Positions 51,463 to 60,316 of a DNA stretch of 64,000 nt are shown piece by piece. The notes under the pieces were generated by a model, which saw nothing but the letters and a program-made list of their open reading frames with translations, was not told the DNA's origin and did no database searches. Both the position numbers and the translations under genes were made by a program. Source of the DNA: Polycyclovorans sp964425915. Lineage in GTDB: Bacteria > Pseudomonadota > Gammaproteobacteria > Nevskiales > Nevskiaceae. How positions within the stretch are numbered: the first letter of the stretch is position 1; each line of letters begins with the position of its first letter. The stretch is from positions 38,474 through 102,473 of the forward strand of contig CAYROO010000008.1 in assembly GCA_964425915.1 (NCBI GenBank), read 5' to 3'.

Positions 51463-52521
51463 TCAGATCCTCAGCGCCGCAAGGCGCGCTTCGGCGTCCG
51501 CGACGATGCCCGAGATCACCTCGGCCACCGGCGGCAGCCGGTCAATATTGGCGGCGACCTGCCCGCTGGGGAGCACGCCTTCATCTGGATGACCCTGGAC
51601 CATCGCGCGCTGGATCAGCACCGGCGCATTGGCGGCCATCATGGTCTGGATGGCGCCGTCGCCCTCGCGCAGAGCCGCAAAGAAGGTGCGCATCATGTGA
51701 CCGAGCGTCATTCCGGTCTGGGCACGCCATTGCCATGCGCTGCCCAATGCCACCCACAGACGGCGAAGCAGGCCGCCGCGTTCCAGCCGCAGCAGCACCG
51801 GGTTGTCGATCATCCGTTGCGGCATGCCATCGACGGCGGTAGAGGCGCGGATCTTCCCGGCATCGCGGACGTCGACGTAGCGCTTGAGCGTGTCGGCCGG
51901 TACCGGCGACTCCGCTGTCATCAGGAAGCGGGTGCCCATGGCGATGCCGGCAGCACCGAAGGCCAGCGCTGCGGCCAGCCCGCGGCCGTTGTAGAAACCA
52001 CCGGCCGCCACCACCGGTACGTTGACCGCCTCCAGCACCTGGGGCAGCAGCAGGGTGGTGGGCACGCTGCCGGTATGGCCACCGCCCTCCCCGCCCTGGA
52101 TGGTGATGATGTCAGCGCCCAGCTGCACCGCTTTCACCGCATGCTTGAGCGCCCCCACGGTCGGCATGCAGAGCACCCCGGCCGCCTTGAAGCGCGCGAT
52201 GGTGTCGGCGTCCGGCCCGCGGCCGTAGCTCACCGCTCGGACACGATCGGCGTTTTCCAGAACCACCTCGATTACCTCTCGGGCATTGGCCTGGAACATG
52301 TGAAAGTTGACGCCGAAGAACGCGTCGGTCGCAGCCCGGATGGTGGCAATCTCCGCTTTGAGCTGATCGGTGGACATCACCGCAGCCGCCAGAAATCCGA
52401 ATCCGCCGGCGCGACTGGTCGCGATCACCAGCCCGCTGTCGGCCACCCAGCCCATGGCGGTCTGCACCACTGGGTAGCGGCAGCCCAGCCGCTCGCACAG
52501 CACGGTGTGCAGGGCGCTCAT
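51463..52521 (-). CDS. ipdC: flavin-dependent oxidoreductase IpdC
   Basis: A 352-residue NAD(P)H-dependent FMN protein of the nitronate monooxygenase fold. YPVVQTAMGWVADSGLV, GGEGGGHTGSVPTTLLLPQVL, AAGGFYNGRGLAAALAFGAAG and the long C-terminus (LMTAESPVPADTLKR, MRTFF, VLPSGQVAA) match mycobacterial IpdC. IpdC acts on a hydroxylated indanone-CoA intermediate before ring opening. The start overlaps the crotonase stop (ATGA). Confidence 0.92.
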   Translation of the reverse strand: MSALHTVLCERLGCRYPVVQTAMGWVADSGLVIATSRAGGFGFLAAAVMSTDQLKAEIATIRAATDAFFGVNFHMFQANAREVIEVVLENADRVRAVSYGRGPDADTIARFKAAGVLCMPTVGALKHAVKAVQLGADIITIQGGEGGGHTGSVPTTLLLPQVLEAVNVPVVAAGGFYNGRGLAAALAFGAAGIAMGTRFLMTAESPVPADTLKRYVDVRDAGKIRASTAVDGMPQRMIDNPVLLRLERGGLLRRLWVALGSAWQWRAQTGMTLGHMMRTFFAALREGDGAIQTMMAANAPVLIQRAMVQGHPDEGVLPSGQVAANIDRLPPVAEVISGIVADAEARLAALRI

Positions 52522-53411
52522 GCCTTGCTGCCGGACTTATTGGCCGCCGCCATCGACTTCGCATCCTGCCCGCCGAGCGGATTGCCCTGGGTGAGATCAC
52601 TCTGGGCATGTGCAAAGTGGTGCATGTGGAACACCGCGTCCATGGCCGTACGCTTCCCGCGCAGGTCCTCGACATGATTGACCGCCTGCTTGGTCAACCA
52701 CAGCCCGAGCCGTCCTTTCTGCTTGAGGTTGTCGGCCATCGCCTGCACCTCGGGCTGTAGTTGCTCGCGCGGCACGATCCGGTTGACCATGCCGAAGCTG
52801 TAGGCGCGCTGCGCTGGCATGCGCTCCCCGAGCAACAGGAATTCCTTGGCCACGCGGGGCGGCAGCTCAAAGGCATGGGCGAAGTACTCGACGCCCGGGA
52901 TCCCCATACGCTGCACCGGATCCTGGAAGAACGCATCCTCACTGGCGACGATCAGGTCGCAGACCCAGGCCAGCATCAGCCCGCCGGCAATACAGGCCCC
53001 CTGCACCATGGCGATGGTGGGCTTGGGCATGTCGCGCCAGCGCCGGCACATCCCGAGGTACACCTCCTGCTCGCGGGTGTAGAGCAGCTCGGCACCCGGC
53101 TTGTTGGTGTGGTCCGGCAGCAGCTGCGCCCGATCGAAGGTCTTGTGGACATCGCGCCCCGGGGTGCCGATGTCATGCCCCGCCGAGAAGTGCTTACCCT
53201 CACCCGCGAGCACGATCACCTTCACGGTGTCGTCGCTGATCGCGCGCTGGAAGGCGGCGTCCAGCGCGTAGGTCATCTGCGAGTTCTGCGCGTTGTTGAA
53301 CTGGGGACGATTCATGGTCACCCAGGCCACCCCGTCCTCGACGCGGTACAGCACCGGCGTGTCGGTCTCGTAGGTGATGTCCACCTGCTTGGGCTCGACC
53401 AGGTCGGTCAT
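52518..53411 (-). CDS. second enoyl-CoA hydratase-family enzyme of the steroid operon
   Basis: A 297-residue crotonase starting MTDLVEPKQVDITYETDTPVLY. It contains GKHFSAGHDIGTP (oxyanion region about 80), ACIAGGLMLAWVCDLIVASEDAFF and a longer C-terminus than EchA20. FQDPVQRMGIPGVEYFAH replaces the usual Glu-containing segment, so catalysis may differ from simple hydration. It has no obvious counterpart beside mycobacterial ipdAB; proteobacterial steroid clusters do have extra crotonases. Overlaps ipdB and ipdC by 4 bases each. Confidence 0.85.
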   Translation of the reverse strand: MTDLVEPKQVDITYETDTPVLYRVEDGVAWVTMNRPQFNNAQNSQMTYALDAAFQRAISDDTVKVIVLAGEGKHFSAGHDIGTPGRDVHKTFDRAQLLPDHTNKPGAELLYTREQEVYLGMCRRWRDMPKPTIAMVQGACIAGGLMLAWVCDLIVASEDAFFQDPVQRMGIPGVEYFAHAFELPPRVAKEFLLLGERMPAQRAYSFGMVNRIVPREQLQPEVQAMADNLKQKGRLGLWLTKQAVNHVEDLRGKRTAMDAVFHMHHFAHAQSDLTQGNPLGGQDAKSMAAANKSGSKA

Positions 53412-54202
53412 GCACGACTCCGGATACCCACCGGGTTATCTTTCAACTGCTTGGCCCGCACATCGCGCGGATCCAGCTCGCGGATGATCGCCAACTGTTC
53501 GTCGGTGGGATGCGCGGTTTCGCACAATTCCGGGGCCTCGATCAGCGGGAACCCGGTAGCGGCCTGCACCTGGGCGAAGTCGACGCCGGGGTGCAGCTTG
53601 ACCACCCGCACGGCATGGTCCGGGCCGCCGAAATCCATCACGCAGAGATCGGTGACGACCTGGTGGACCTTCATCAGGTCCCGCCGCACCCCGGCCGGCC
53701 AGCGCTCGTCGCGATAGCCCACCGAGCACACCACATCCACCTCGCCCTCGACGAAGACCCGCGGACCATGGTTGGGCACGAAGAAGGAATTGGCGTGATT
53801 GATGCTGTTGCCGGGAAAGCCGCGCAGGCCCAGCAGCTGGCGCTTGGGTTTGGCGTAATCGCCGATGCAGGCGATGTTGGCCTGGCCCCAGCGGTCCACC
53901 TGCACCGGCCCCACCAGGGCGTGACGGCGGCCGCGCCAGAGGTTGTCGAACACCCGCGAGTAGGGCATCCAGCCGCCGTAGGCGCGGCCCTCATGCGACC
54001 TGGCGCCAATGCTCACCGGGTTTTCGGTGAGGAAGGCCTCGCCGTCGGTGATCATCAGCCCGGGGCTGTGGGTGCGCTTGGCGAGGCCCTGCGCCAGGCG
54101 GGGAATGATGCCGATGCCGGTGGCGAGCACTTCGCCCTCCTCACGCCAGACATCGGCGCAGGCACAGATCAGCAGTTCGGCAAGCGTGAAGGTCGTCGAC
54201 AT
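53408..54202 (-). CDS. ipdB: COCHEA-CoA hydrolase beta subunit IpdB
   Basis: A 264-residue protein of the class I CoA-transferase fold. LMITDGEAFLTENPVSIG, GWMPYSRVFDNLWRGRRHALVGPVQVDR in part, GLRGFPGNSINHA and MDFGGPDHAVRVVKLHPGV match mycobacterial IpdB. With IpdA it hydrolyses the last carbocyclic ring (COCHEA-CoA) and is not a true CoA transferase. It lies two bases after ipdA. Confidence 0.94.
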   Translation of the reverse strand: MSTTFTLAELLICACADVWREEGEVLATGIGIIPRLAQGLAKRTHSPGLMITDGEAFLTENPVSIGARSHEGRAYGGWMPYSRVFDNLWRGRRHALVGPVQVDRWGQANIACIGDYAKPKRQLLGLRGFPGNSINHANSFFVPNHGPRVFVEGEVDVVCSVGYRDERWPAGVRRDLMKVHQVVTDLCVMDFGGPDHAVRVVKLHPGVDFAQVQAATGFPLIEAPELCETAHPTDEQLAIIRELDPRDVRAKQLKDNPVGIRSRA

Positions 54203-54204
54203 GC

Positions 54205-55104
54205 TCAGAACACCTGACGGGGAAGGGAACGGATGAAGTCGGCACCACCGACGGCCTGCTGATAGGCCGCCTCGTCGCCGCCCAGAAACTCAGCTTGGTA
54301 CTGTGCCCAGCCGTCGTCGCCCTCCGCAGCGCCGCAGTAGCGCTGGATGTGCTTGGCATCCCAGCCGTAGCCCTCGTCACCCTGCAGGGCCACGTTGGAG
54401 GTGGGGTGGGCGCCGCCCGGCACGCAGGCCACACCGGTGACCAGGTTGCGCTCGAAGGGGTTGCGCTGGGCGTCCAGCTCGTCGCTGTCGAGCCGGTCCA
54501 CCAGGGTTTCGCAGCTGACGTAGCAGCGCTCGGCGGCACGCGCGAACAGTTCGTCGAAGAACGGATCGGGCGCGTACAGGCGCGTGTTGCCGAGACGGTC
54601 CGCCGTGTGCACATGCAGCAGGGCGACATCCAGCGGAATCGCCGGCATCGCCAGCAGCACCTCGCCATCGGCATAGGGCGAGGTGACGGTCTTCAGATCC
54701 GGGTTGACCTTGGTCATCAGATCGGTGGCCATGCCCACCCGCGTCGGCAGGAAGGGCAGTCGCATCGCGGCGGCGCGCAGGCCCCAGTGCAGCAGGCCCT
54801 CGTCCAGCTCCATTGCATCGACGGTGCCGGCCTCGCGGGCCTTACGGAAGAACGGCTCCAGCGGAATGAAGTCCAGCGAGACGAACCCGTAGATGAGCTT
54901 GCGCACCTTGCCGGCGGCGCAGAGCATGCCCATGTCCATGCCGCCGTAGCCGACGATGGTGAGGTCCTTGAGCGGCGAGCGCAGGATTTCGCGCACCAGC
55001 GCCATTGGCTTGCGCCGCGGCCCCCATCCGCCGATGCCGATGGTCATGCCGTCGCGCAGTTCGGCGACGATCTGGGCCGGCGTTTGTTCCTTGTTGATGA
55101 TCAC
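54205..55104 (-). CDS. ipdA: COCHEA-CoA hydrolase alpha subunit IpdA
   Basis: A 299-residue CoA-transferase-fold subunit with a GTG start directly following the dioxygenase stop (TAAGTG). ELRDGMTIGIGGWGPRRKPMA, ILRSPLKDLTIVGYGG, CAAGKVRKLIYGFVSLD, LPFLPTRVG and APGGAH-like PGGAHPTSN match mycobacterial IpdA. Forms a heterotetramer with IpdB to open steroid ring D. ipdAB is a marker pair for steroid C/D-ring degradation. Confidence 0.94.
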   Translation of the reverse strand: MIINKEQTPAQIVAELRDGMTIGIGGWGPRRKPMALVREILRSPLKDLTIVGYGGMDMGMLCAAGKVRKLIYGFVSLDFIPLEPFFRKAREAGTVDAMELDEGLLHWGLRAAAMRLPFLPTRVGMATDLMTKVNPDLKTVTSPYADGEVLLAMPAIPLDVALLHVHTADRLGNTRLYAPDPFFDELFARAAERCYVSCETLVDRLDSDELDAQRNPFERNLVTGVACVPGGAHPTSNVALQGDEGYGWDAKHIQRYCGAAEGDDGWAQYQAEFLGGDEAAYQQAVGGADFIRSLPRQVF

Positions 55105-55995
55105 TTAGCGAAATCCGACCGAAAAATCGTGGCCCCAGATCGACACCTGCTTCGTCTGCGTGGTCTGCCAGGTGGCCGGATCCACCTCGATACCGCCCCA
55201 GCCGTACTCCAGGGCGAAGTTGCCGGGGGTCTGCATGTAGAACGAGGTCATGCGGTCGTTCTCGTGCTCGCCGAGGGTCGCCATCAGCTTGACGCCGCGT
55301 TGCTCGCGACGGTCGTAAGCCTTGCCGACATCGGTCAGTTGATTGACTTCCAACATCGCGTGCACGCAGCCCGACGGGCTCGGCATCTCAGCGAGGGCCA
55401 GGCTGTGATGGCGGCCGCTGGCACCGTGCAGAAAGTAGATGCGAATGACCGGCGCGTCCGGCCCGGGCTGAAAGTTGAAGACATCCGACAGGCCCATGCC
55501 AAACACTTCGGTGAACAGCTTGAGGGTGGCATCGAAGTTTGCCGGCGCCGGCAGCACGGTATGGCCCATGCCGAACTTTCCGGTCTTGAAGCCCGCCACC
55601 CCGATCGGGGAGGTAAAGGCCTGCTGGCCGCCCTGGTAGCCGGTCACCAGTTCATGGCCGTTACCATCAGGATCGGTGAAGGTGGCCAGGCGGCGGAAGC
55701 CGCGCGCGGCGGCTAGCGTTGCATCTTCGGCCGCTGCAACGCCCGCCGCCGACAAGCCCTTGAGCGCGGCATCCAGCGCGGCATCGTCGGCCAGCTCCCA
55801 GCCGGAGGCGAGGTACCGGTCTGCGCTGCCGGCCACCACATGAATGCGGGCATCGCGTTCATCCACCTTCACGCGGGCACCCCCGCCCGGCAGCGTCTCC
55901 ACCGTCGCGCCGAGGATGGTTTCGCCGTAGGTCTTCCAGGAGGTGGCGTCGGCGGTTTCCGCGACGATGTAGGCCAGAGCCTGAATGCTGGGCAT
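55105..55995 (-). CDS. type I extradiol ring-cleavage dioxygenase (TesB/HsaC/BphC-like)
   Basis: A 296-residue two-domain VOC-fold enzyme starting MPSIQALAYIVAET with AAGAGGG upstream. Iron ligands are readable: His145 (FGMGHTV), His212 (CVHAML) and Glu263 (ALEYGWGG), with a catalytic His near 196-197 (RHHSLAL). In steroid degraders such enzymes (TesB, HsaC) meta-cleave the aromatised A ring of 3,4-DHSA using O2 and Fe(II). It heads the minus-strand operon. The 44-bp element lies 36 bp upstream. Confidence 0.9.
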   Translation of the reverse strand: MPSIQALAYIVAETADATSWKTYGETILGATVETLPGGGARVKVDERDARIHVVAGSADRYLASGWELADDAALDAALKGLSAAGVAAAEDATLAAARGFRRLATFTDPDGNGHELVTGYQGGQQAFTSPIGVAGFKTGKFGMGHTVLPAPANFDATLKLFTEVFGMGLSDVFNFQPGPDAPVIRIYFLHGASGRHHSLALAEMPSPSGCVHAMLEVNQLTDVGKAYDRREQRGVKLMATLGEHENDRMTSFYMQTPGNFALEYGWGGIEVDPATWQTTQTKQVSIWGHDFSVGFR

Positions 55996-56030
55996 GGAGC
56001 ACCCTCTTGGTGGGTTCGTTTTCGTGGTGG

Positions 56031-56074
56031 GGATTATCGGAATCCGCCCCCAAGGACTCTTCACCCGTTGGGGT
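56031..56074 (-). promoter_or_regulatory. 44-bp element, copy B, upstream of the steroid operon
   Basis: Plus strand: GGATTATCGGAA, a 14-bp spacer with CCCCC, then CTCTTCACCCGTTGGGGT. It has the same block order, spacing and orientation as copy A at 1067-1110. The minus strand reads CCCCAA and TTGGGG arms around GGGTGAAGAG, then GATAAT 36 bp before the ATG. It is probably a promoter with its activator site; the divergent FAD enzyme gene begins 110 bp to the right and might share it. Confidence 0.6.
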
Positions 56075-56184
56075 TAGGGCTCGCCACAACACGCCCCGCA
56101 TCGCGGTTCACCTGAATGGACGAAGCATCCAGCGGACGATCGCCAATAATCCGGCGCACTCCCCTTGGCCGTGGACCCACCCGT

Positions 56185-57870
56185 ATGGCAACCGCATCTG
56201 ATGCCCGGACGCCGGACGGCGTGCTGCCCATCGACAGCCCGCTGGCGGTACCGCAACCTGACAGCTTCCGATGGGACGACCAGTGCGATGTGCTGGTGGT
56301 GGGCTTTGGTGCCGCCGGAGGCGCGGCCGCCCTGAGCGCCCATGCCGAAGGCGCGGATGTGCGGATCGTCGAGCGTTTCGATGGCGGCGGCGCCACCATC
56401 AAGAGTGGCGGCGTGGTCTATCTGGGCGGCGGCACCCGCTACCAGCGCGAAGCCGGCTATGAGGATACGCCCGAGGCCATGTTCAATTACCTGCGCCAGG
56501 AGTGCGGCGACGCCGTCAGCGAACCGACCCTGCGCGCCTTCTGCGACGGCAGTCTGGAACTGTTGTCCTGGCTGGAGGGTCTGGGCGTCGAATTCAGCAG
56601 CCATCCGGCACCGCCGAAGACCTCCTACCCGCCCAACGGCACCTACCTGTACTACTCGGGCAGCGAATCCGCGCCCGCCTTCGCCGCCCACGCCAAGCCG
56701 GCCCCGCGCGGCCATCGCGTCAAAGCCCCCGGCATCGACTCCGGCCGTGTGCTGTATGCGGTGCTGCGCCAGCAGGTGGAACAGCGGGGTATCCCGGTGC
56801 TGCGCCAGACCAGCGCCCGTCGCCTGATCACCGGCCCGGGCGGCCGTGTGCTGGGAGCCGAACTGTGGCAGCTGCCATCGGGATCGCCGGCCCAGTTGAA
56901 ACATCAAAAACTGATGCGCAGCGCCGAGAAGTGGCACAACGTGGCGCCCGGCAAGGCCGACCGGCTGCGCGCCGAGGCGCGTGCGCTGGAGTTGGCCGAG
57001 GCCAAGCCCTTGCGGGTCCGTGCCCGCCGCGGTGTGGTGCTGTCCACCGGCGGCTTCATCTTCAATCGCGACATGGTGCGCGAGCACGCCCCCAACTATC
57101 TGCCGGCGATGCGCCTGGGCGCCACCGGCTGCGATGGCAGCGGCATCCGTCTGGGGCAGTCCGTCGGCGGCGCCGTTCATCGCATGGAGAAGGGCTCAGC
57201 CTGGCGTTTCATCAACCCCCCGACCGCCTGGCCCAAGGGCGTGGTGGTCGGCCCGCAGGGCGAGCGCTTCTGCAACGAGCAGGTGTACGGCGCCCGGTTG
57301 GGCGTGGCGATGGTGGACCAGCAGGGCGGCAAGGCCTGGCTGATTCTCGACAAGGCGCTGCGCTGGAAGGCCATCCGCGAGGCGCTGTCCGGCAAGCTGT
57401 GGTTCTTCCAGAGCGTTCCGGCCTTTTTCCTCATGCTGTTCGCGCCCCGCGCCCGCAGTCTGGGCGCGCTGGCGCAGAAAATCGGCCTGCCGCCACGCGC
57501 GCTGGAGCAGACCGTCAACCGCTATACCGGTGATATTCGCAACGGCGTCGTGGATGCCCAGCGCAAAAGCGACGATATGCGCGCGCCGCTGGACACACCG
57601 CCGTATTACGCGCTGAACATTTCCGCCGACAGCCGCAGCTTCCCTTGCCCGACCATCACCCTCGGCGGCCTGCGCGTCAGCGAAGCCGACGGCGCGGTGC
57701 TCAATGGCGCCGGACAGGCCATCGGCGGCTTGTATGCCGCTGGGCGCGCGGCCGTCGGGGTTGCCTCCAACGGCTATGTGAGCGGCCTGTCGCTGGCCGA
57801 CTGCCTGTTCTCGGGCCGTCGCGCCGGGCGCTGCGCCGCGGCCACCAAATCACACAGCAACGCGGCCTGA
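56185..57870 (+). CDS. FAD-dependent ketosteroid dehydrogenase-like oxidoreductase
   Basis: A 561-residue flavoprotein of the fumarate reductase/3-ketosteroid dehydrogenase superfamily. The N-terminal dinucleotide motif VVGFGAAGGAAALSAHAEGA (about 37-56) is followed by GGGATIKSGGVVYLGGG; the C-terminal FAD segment is TLGGLRV, GGLYAAGRAAVG and SNGYVSGLSLADC. It probably desaturates or reduces a steroid or indanone ring intermediate. Start MATASDAR is preferred; an ATG at 56116 would add 23 residues. It leads the plus-strand unit with an SDR and fadD3, divergent from the dioxygenase operon. Confidence 0.85.
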   Translation: MATASDARTPDGVLPIDSPLAVPQPDSFRWDDQCDVLVVGFGAAGGAAALSAHAEGADVRIVERFDGGGATIKSGGVVYLGGGTRYQREAGYEDTPEAMFNYLRQECGDAVSEPTLRAFCDGSLELLSWLEGLGVEFSSHPAPPKTSYPPNGTYLYYSGSESAPAFAAHAKPAPRGHRVKAPGIDSGRVLYAVLRQQVEQRGIPVLRQTSARRLITGPGGRVLGAELWQLPSGSPAQLKHQKLMRSAEKWHNVAPGKADRLRAEARALELAEAKPLRVRARRGVVLSTGGFIFNRDMVREHAPNYLPAMRLGATGCDGSGIRLGQSVGGAVHRMEKGSAWRFINPPTAWPKGVVVGPQGERFCNEQVYGARLGVAMVDQQGGKAWLILDKALRWKAIREALSGKLWFFQSVPAFFLMLFAPRARSLGALAQKIGLPPRALEQTVNRYTGDIRNGVVDAQRKSDDMRAPLDTPPYYALNISADSRSFPCPTITLGGLRVSEADGAVLNGAGQAIGGLYAAGRAAVGVASNGYVSGLSLADCLFSGRRAGRCAAATKSHSNAA

Positions 57871-57902
57871 ACCGCCGCCACACAACACCAAGGAGAGGAT
57901 GG

Positions 57903-58673
57903 ATGGGACGGGTACAGGACAAGGTTGCAATCATCACCGGTGGCGCCAGCGGCGTCGGCCGCGAAGACGCCCTGCTGCTGGCGCGCGAAGGCGCCCGGGT
58001 GGTGATCAGTGACGTCAATGTCGATGCCGGTGAGGCGTTGGCCAAGGAAATCGGCGACCAGGCCTTGTTCGTGAAGCACGACATCGCCTCGGAGGCCGAC
58101 TGGGAAGCCGTGATCGGAACCACCACTGACCGTTTCGGCGGTGTCGACATTCTGGTGAACAACGCCGCAATCCTGGCGCAGGCCACCATTGAGGACACCT
58201 CGCTGGAGCTGTGGGAAAAGATCCAGAAGATCAACAGCACCGGCTACTTCCTGGGCTGCAAGCTGGGCCTGCTGGCGATGAAGGACCGCCCCTCCGGATC
58301 CATCGTCAACATGTCGTCGATGGCCGGGATTGGCGGCGTCTCCTCGTTCGCTGCCTACAGCGCCTCCAAGGCGGCCGTCGCCGGGCTGACCCGCACCGTT
58401 GCCGCCCATTGCCGGGCGCAGCTCTACAAGATCCGCTGCAACTCCATCCACCCCGATGGGATCGCCACGCCGATGGTGTTCAACCTGCACAAGGAGCGCG
58501 GCAACGGTCCACAGGCGCATGTCCGCGAGAAGGATCCCAAGCAGCTCCAGGCACGCTTCTGCCAGCCCGCCGACATTGCCAACCTGGTGCTGTTCCTGGC
58601 CTCCGACGAATCCAAATTCATCAACGGCGCCGAGATGCGTATTGATAACGGTTATCTGATGTGGGCAGATTGA
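57903..58673 (+). CDS. short-chain dehydrogenase of the fadD3 unit
   Basis: A 256-residue classical SDR starting MGRVQDKVAIITGGASGVG, with AAGGAGA 8 bases upstream. It has NNAAIL near 86, catalytic Ser in VNMSSMAG, Y-x3-K in AYSASKAA, and the C-terminal INGAEMRIDNGYLMW. The sequence resembles 3-alpha/20-beta- and 7-alpha-hydroxysteroid dehydrogenases. It may reduce the 5-oxo group of HIP or oxidise a steroid hydroxyl (inference). It lies 32 bp after the FAD enzyme and 52 bp before fadD3. Confidence 0.87.
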   Translation: MGRVQDKVAIITGGASGVGREDALLLAREGARVVISDVNVDAGEALAKEIGDQALFVKHDIASEADWEAVIGTTTDRFGGVDILVNNAAILAQATIEDTSLELWEKIQKINSTGYFLGCKLGLLAMKDRPSGSIVNMSSMAGIGGVSSFAAYSASKAAVAGLTRTVAAHCRAQLYKIRCNSIHPDGIATPMVFNLHKERGNGPQAHVREKDPKQLQARFCQPADIANLVLFLASDESKFINGAEMRIDNGYLMWAD

Positions 58674-58678
58674 TGCGC

Positions 58679-58706
58679 GTGCTGAGTGCCAAGTGCTGAG
58701 TGATGA
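58679..58706. repeat. four-unit heptamer array before fadD3
   Basis: Tandem units GTGCTGA, GTGCCAA, GTGCTGA, GTGATGA begin 5 bp after the SDR stop and end 19 bp before the fadD3 ATG. It has the same period as the GTGAGGN arrays but a different core. It contains possible GTG and ATG starts that I do not use. Confidence 0.7.
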
Positions 58707-58725
58707 GCCAATGCGGGGGGCGCGG

Positions 58726-60276
58726 ATGAGCGAGGCGATGACGGTACCGGCCGCGTTTGCGGCGTCGGTACAGCAGTTTGCCGACCGCCTGGCCGTGATC
58801 GGTGAGGACGGCACCGCGCTGAGCTATGCCGCGCTCGATGCCAAGCGGATCGAGGCGGCGCGCGCGTTGACGGCCCTGGGCGTGACCCACGGCGACCGGG
58901 TCGCCTTGTGGGCGCCCAACAGTGTCGAATGGATCATTGCCGGCCTGGCCCTGCACAGCCTGGGCGCGGTGCTGGTGCCGGTGAACACCCGCATGAAAGG
59001 GCCGGAAGCCGCCTACATCCTCGAACGCAGCGGCGCCCGCGTGCTGTTCTGTGCCGGCCGGTTTCTCGGCCAGCATTTCCCCAGCGTCCTGAGCGGGCAT
59101 CGCCCGGCCAGCCTGCAGCACATCGTGGTGATCGGCGAAACGCAGGCCGGTGATCTGGCTTGGACAGACTTCCTCGCGCACAGCGCGGACATCCCTGCCG
59201 ACCACATCGCAACGAGCAGCGCCGCCGTGCAGGGCAGCGACCGCATGGACGTGATGTTCACCTCCGGCACCACCGGCCATCCCAAGGGCGTGGTCACCAC
59301 CCACGCACAGAACCTGCGGGTGATCCGTGAATGGTCGCGCGCAGTGGGGCTTCACCCGGATGACCGCTACCTGATCGCCAACCCCTTTTTCCATGCCTTC
59401 GGCTACAAGGTGGGCTGGCTGGCTGGCCTGATGGCGGGTTTGACGGTGCTGCCCCATGCCGTATTCGACGCGGGTGCCATCCTCCGCCGCATCGAGGCCG
59501 ACCGCATCTCGGTACTGCCGGGGCCGCCGACCCTGTTCATCTCGCTACTCAATGACCCGGCACGCGCCAACACCGACCTGTCGTCACTGCGCGCCACCAT
59601 CACCGGGGCTGCGGCCATCGCGCCGAGCCTGATCGAACGCATCCGCTCCGAGCTGGGCTTCCAGGTGGTGCTCACCGGCTATGGCCTCACCGAGACCTGC
59701 GGTGTGGTGTCGTTGTGCGATGCCGATGACGACGCCGAAACCATTGCACTGACTTCCGGCAAGGCCATTCCAGGAATTGAGCTGCGCTGTGTCGACAGCG
59801 ACAACCGCCCGCTGGGCCCAGGCGAGTCCGGTGAGATCGTGGTCCGCGGTTATAACGTGATGCAGGGCTATCTCGACGATGAAGCCGCCACTCGCGAAGC
59901 GATTGATGACGACGGCTGGCTGCACACCGGCGATATCGGCAACCTCGATGCCCGCGGGTATGTGCAGATCACCGACCGCCTCAAGGATCTCTACATCTGC
60001 GGTGGCTTCAACTGCTACCCCGCCGAGATCGAACGGATCATGGCGGCACATCCCGCCATCGCCCAGGTGGCGGTGGTGGGTATCCCCGACGAACGCATGG
60101 GCGAGGTGGGCAAGGCCTTCGTGGTACCCCGGCCCGGACAGGCCCTGGATGCGGACGCCCTCAAGATCTGGTGCCGGGAGCAGATGGCGAACTACAAGGT
60201 CCCCCGCAGCTTCGCGGTGGTGGAGGCGCTGCCGATGAATGCGTCCGGCAAGGTGACCAAGTTCGCGCTGCGCTGA
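58726..60276 (+). CDS. fadD3: HIP-CoA ligase FadD3
   Basis: A 516-residue acyl-CoA synthetase. The AMP-binding loop FTSGTTGHPKG is at 178-188, and the catalytic lysine is Lys509 in NASGKVTK. NPFFHAFGYKVGWLAG, RISVLPGPPTLFISLL, GYGLTETCGVV, VMQGYLDDEA and LYICGGFNCYPAEIE match mycobacterial FadD3, which activates the ring C/D propionate HIP with ATP and CoA. Start MSEAMTVPAAF fits the family length (507); two upstream starts would read through the heptamer array. It commits HIP to the minus-strand ipd operon enzymes. Confidence 0.93.
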   Translation: MSEAMTVPAAFAASVQQFADRLAVIGEDGTALSYAALDAKRIEAARALTALGVTHGDRVALWAPNSVEWIIAGLALHSLGAVLVPVNTRMKGPEAAYILERSGARVLFCAGRFLGQHFPSVLSGHRPASLQHIVVIGETQAGDLAWTDFLAHSADIPADHIATSSAAVQGSDRMDVMFTSGTTGHPKGVVTTHAQNLRVIREWSRAVGLHPDDRYLIANPFFHAFGYKVGWLAGLMAGLTVLPHAVFDAGAILRRIEADRISVLPGPPTLFISLLNDPARANTDLSSLRATITGAAAIAPSLIERIRSELGFQVVLTGYGLTETCGVVSLCDADDDAETIALTSGKAIPGIELRCVDSDNRPLGPGESGEIVVRGYNVMQGYLDDEAATREAIDDDGWLHTGDIGNLDARGYVQITDRLKDLYICGGFNCYPAEIERIMAAHPAIAQVAVVGIPDERMGEVGKAFVVPRPGQALDADALKIWCREQMANYKVPRSFAVVEALPMNASGKVTKFALR

Positions 60277-60316
60277 TTCGGCATACTGTGGTCAGTCCCC
60301 TTTCGACCGACCTCCC

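Noticed and set aside
51037..52677. 546-codon plus-strand open frame
   Set aside because: Antisense to ipdC and echA20, which have strong family matches.
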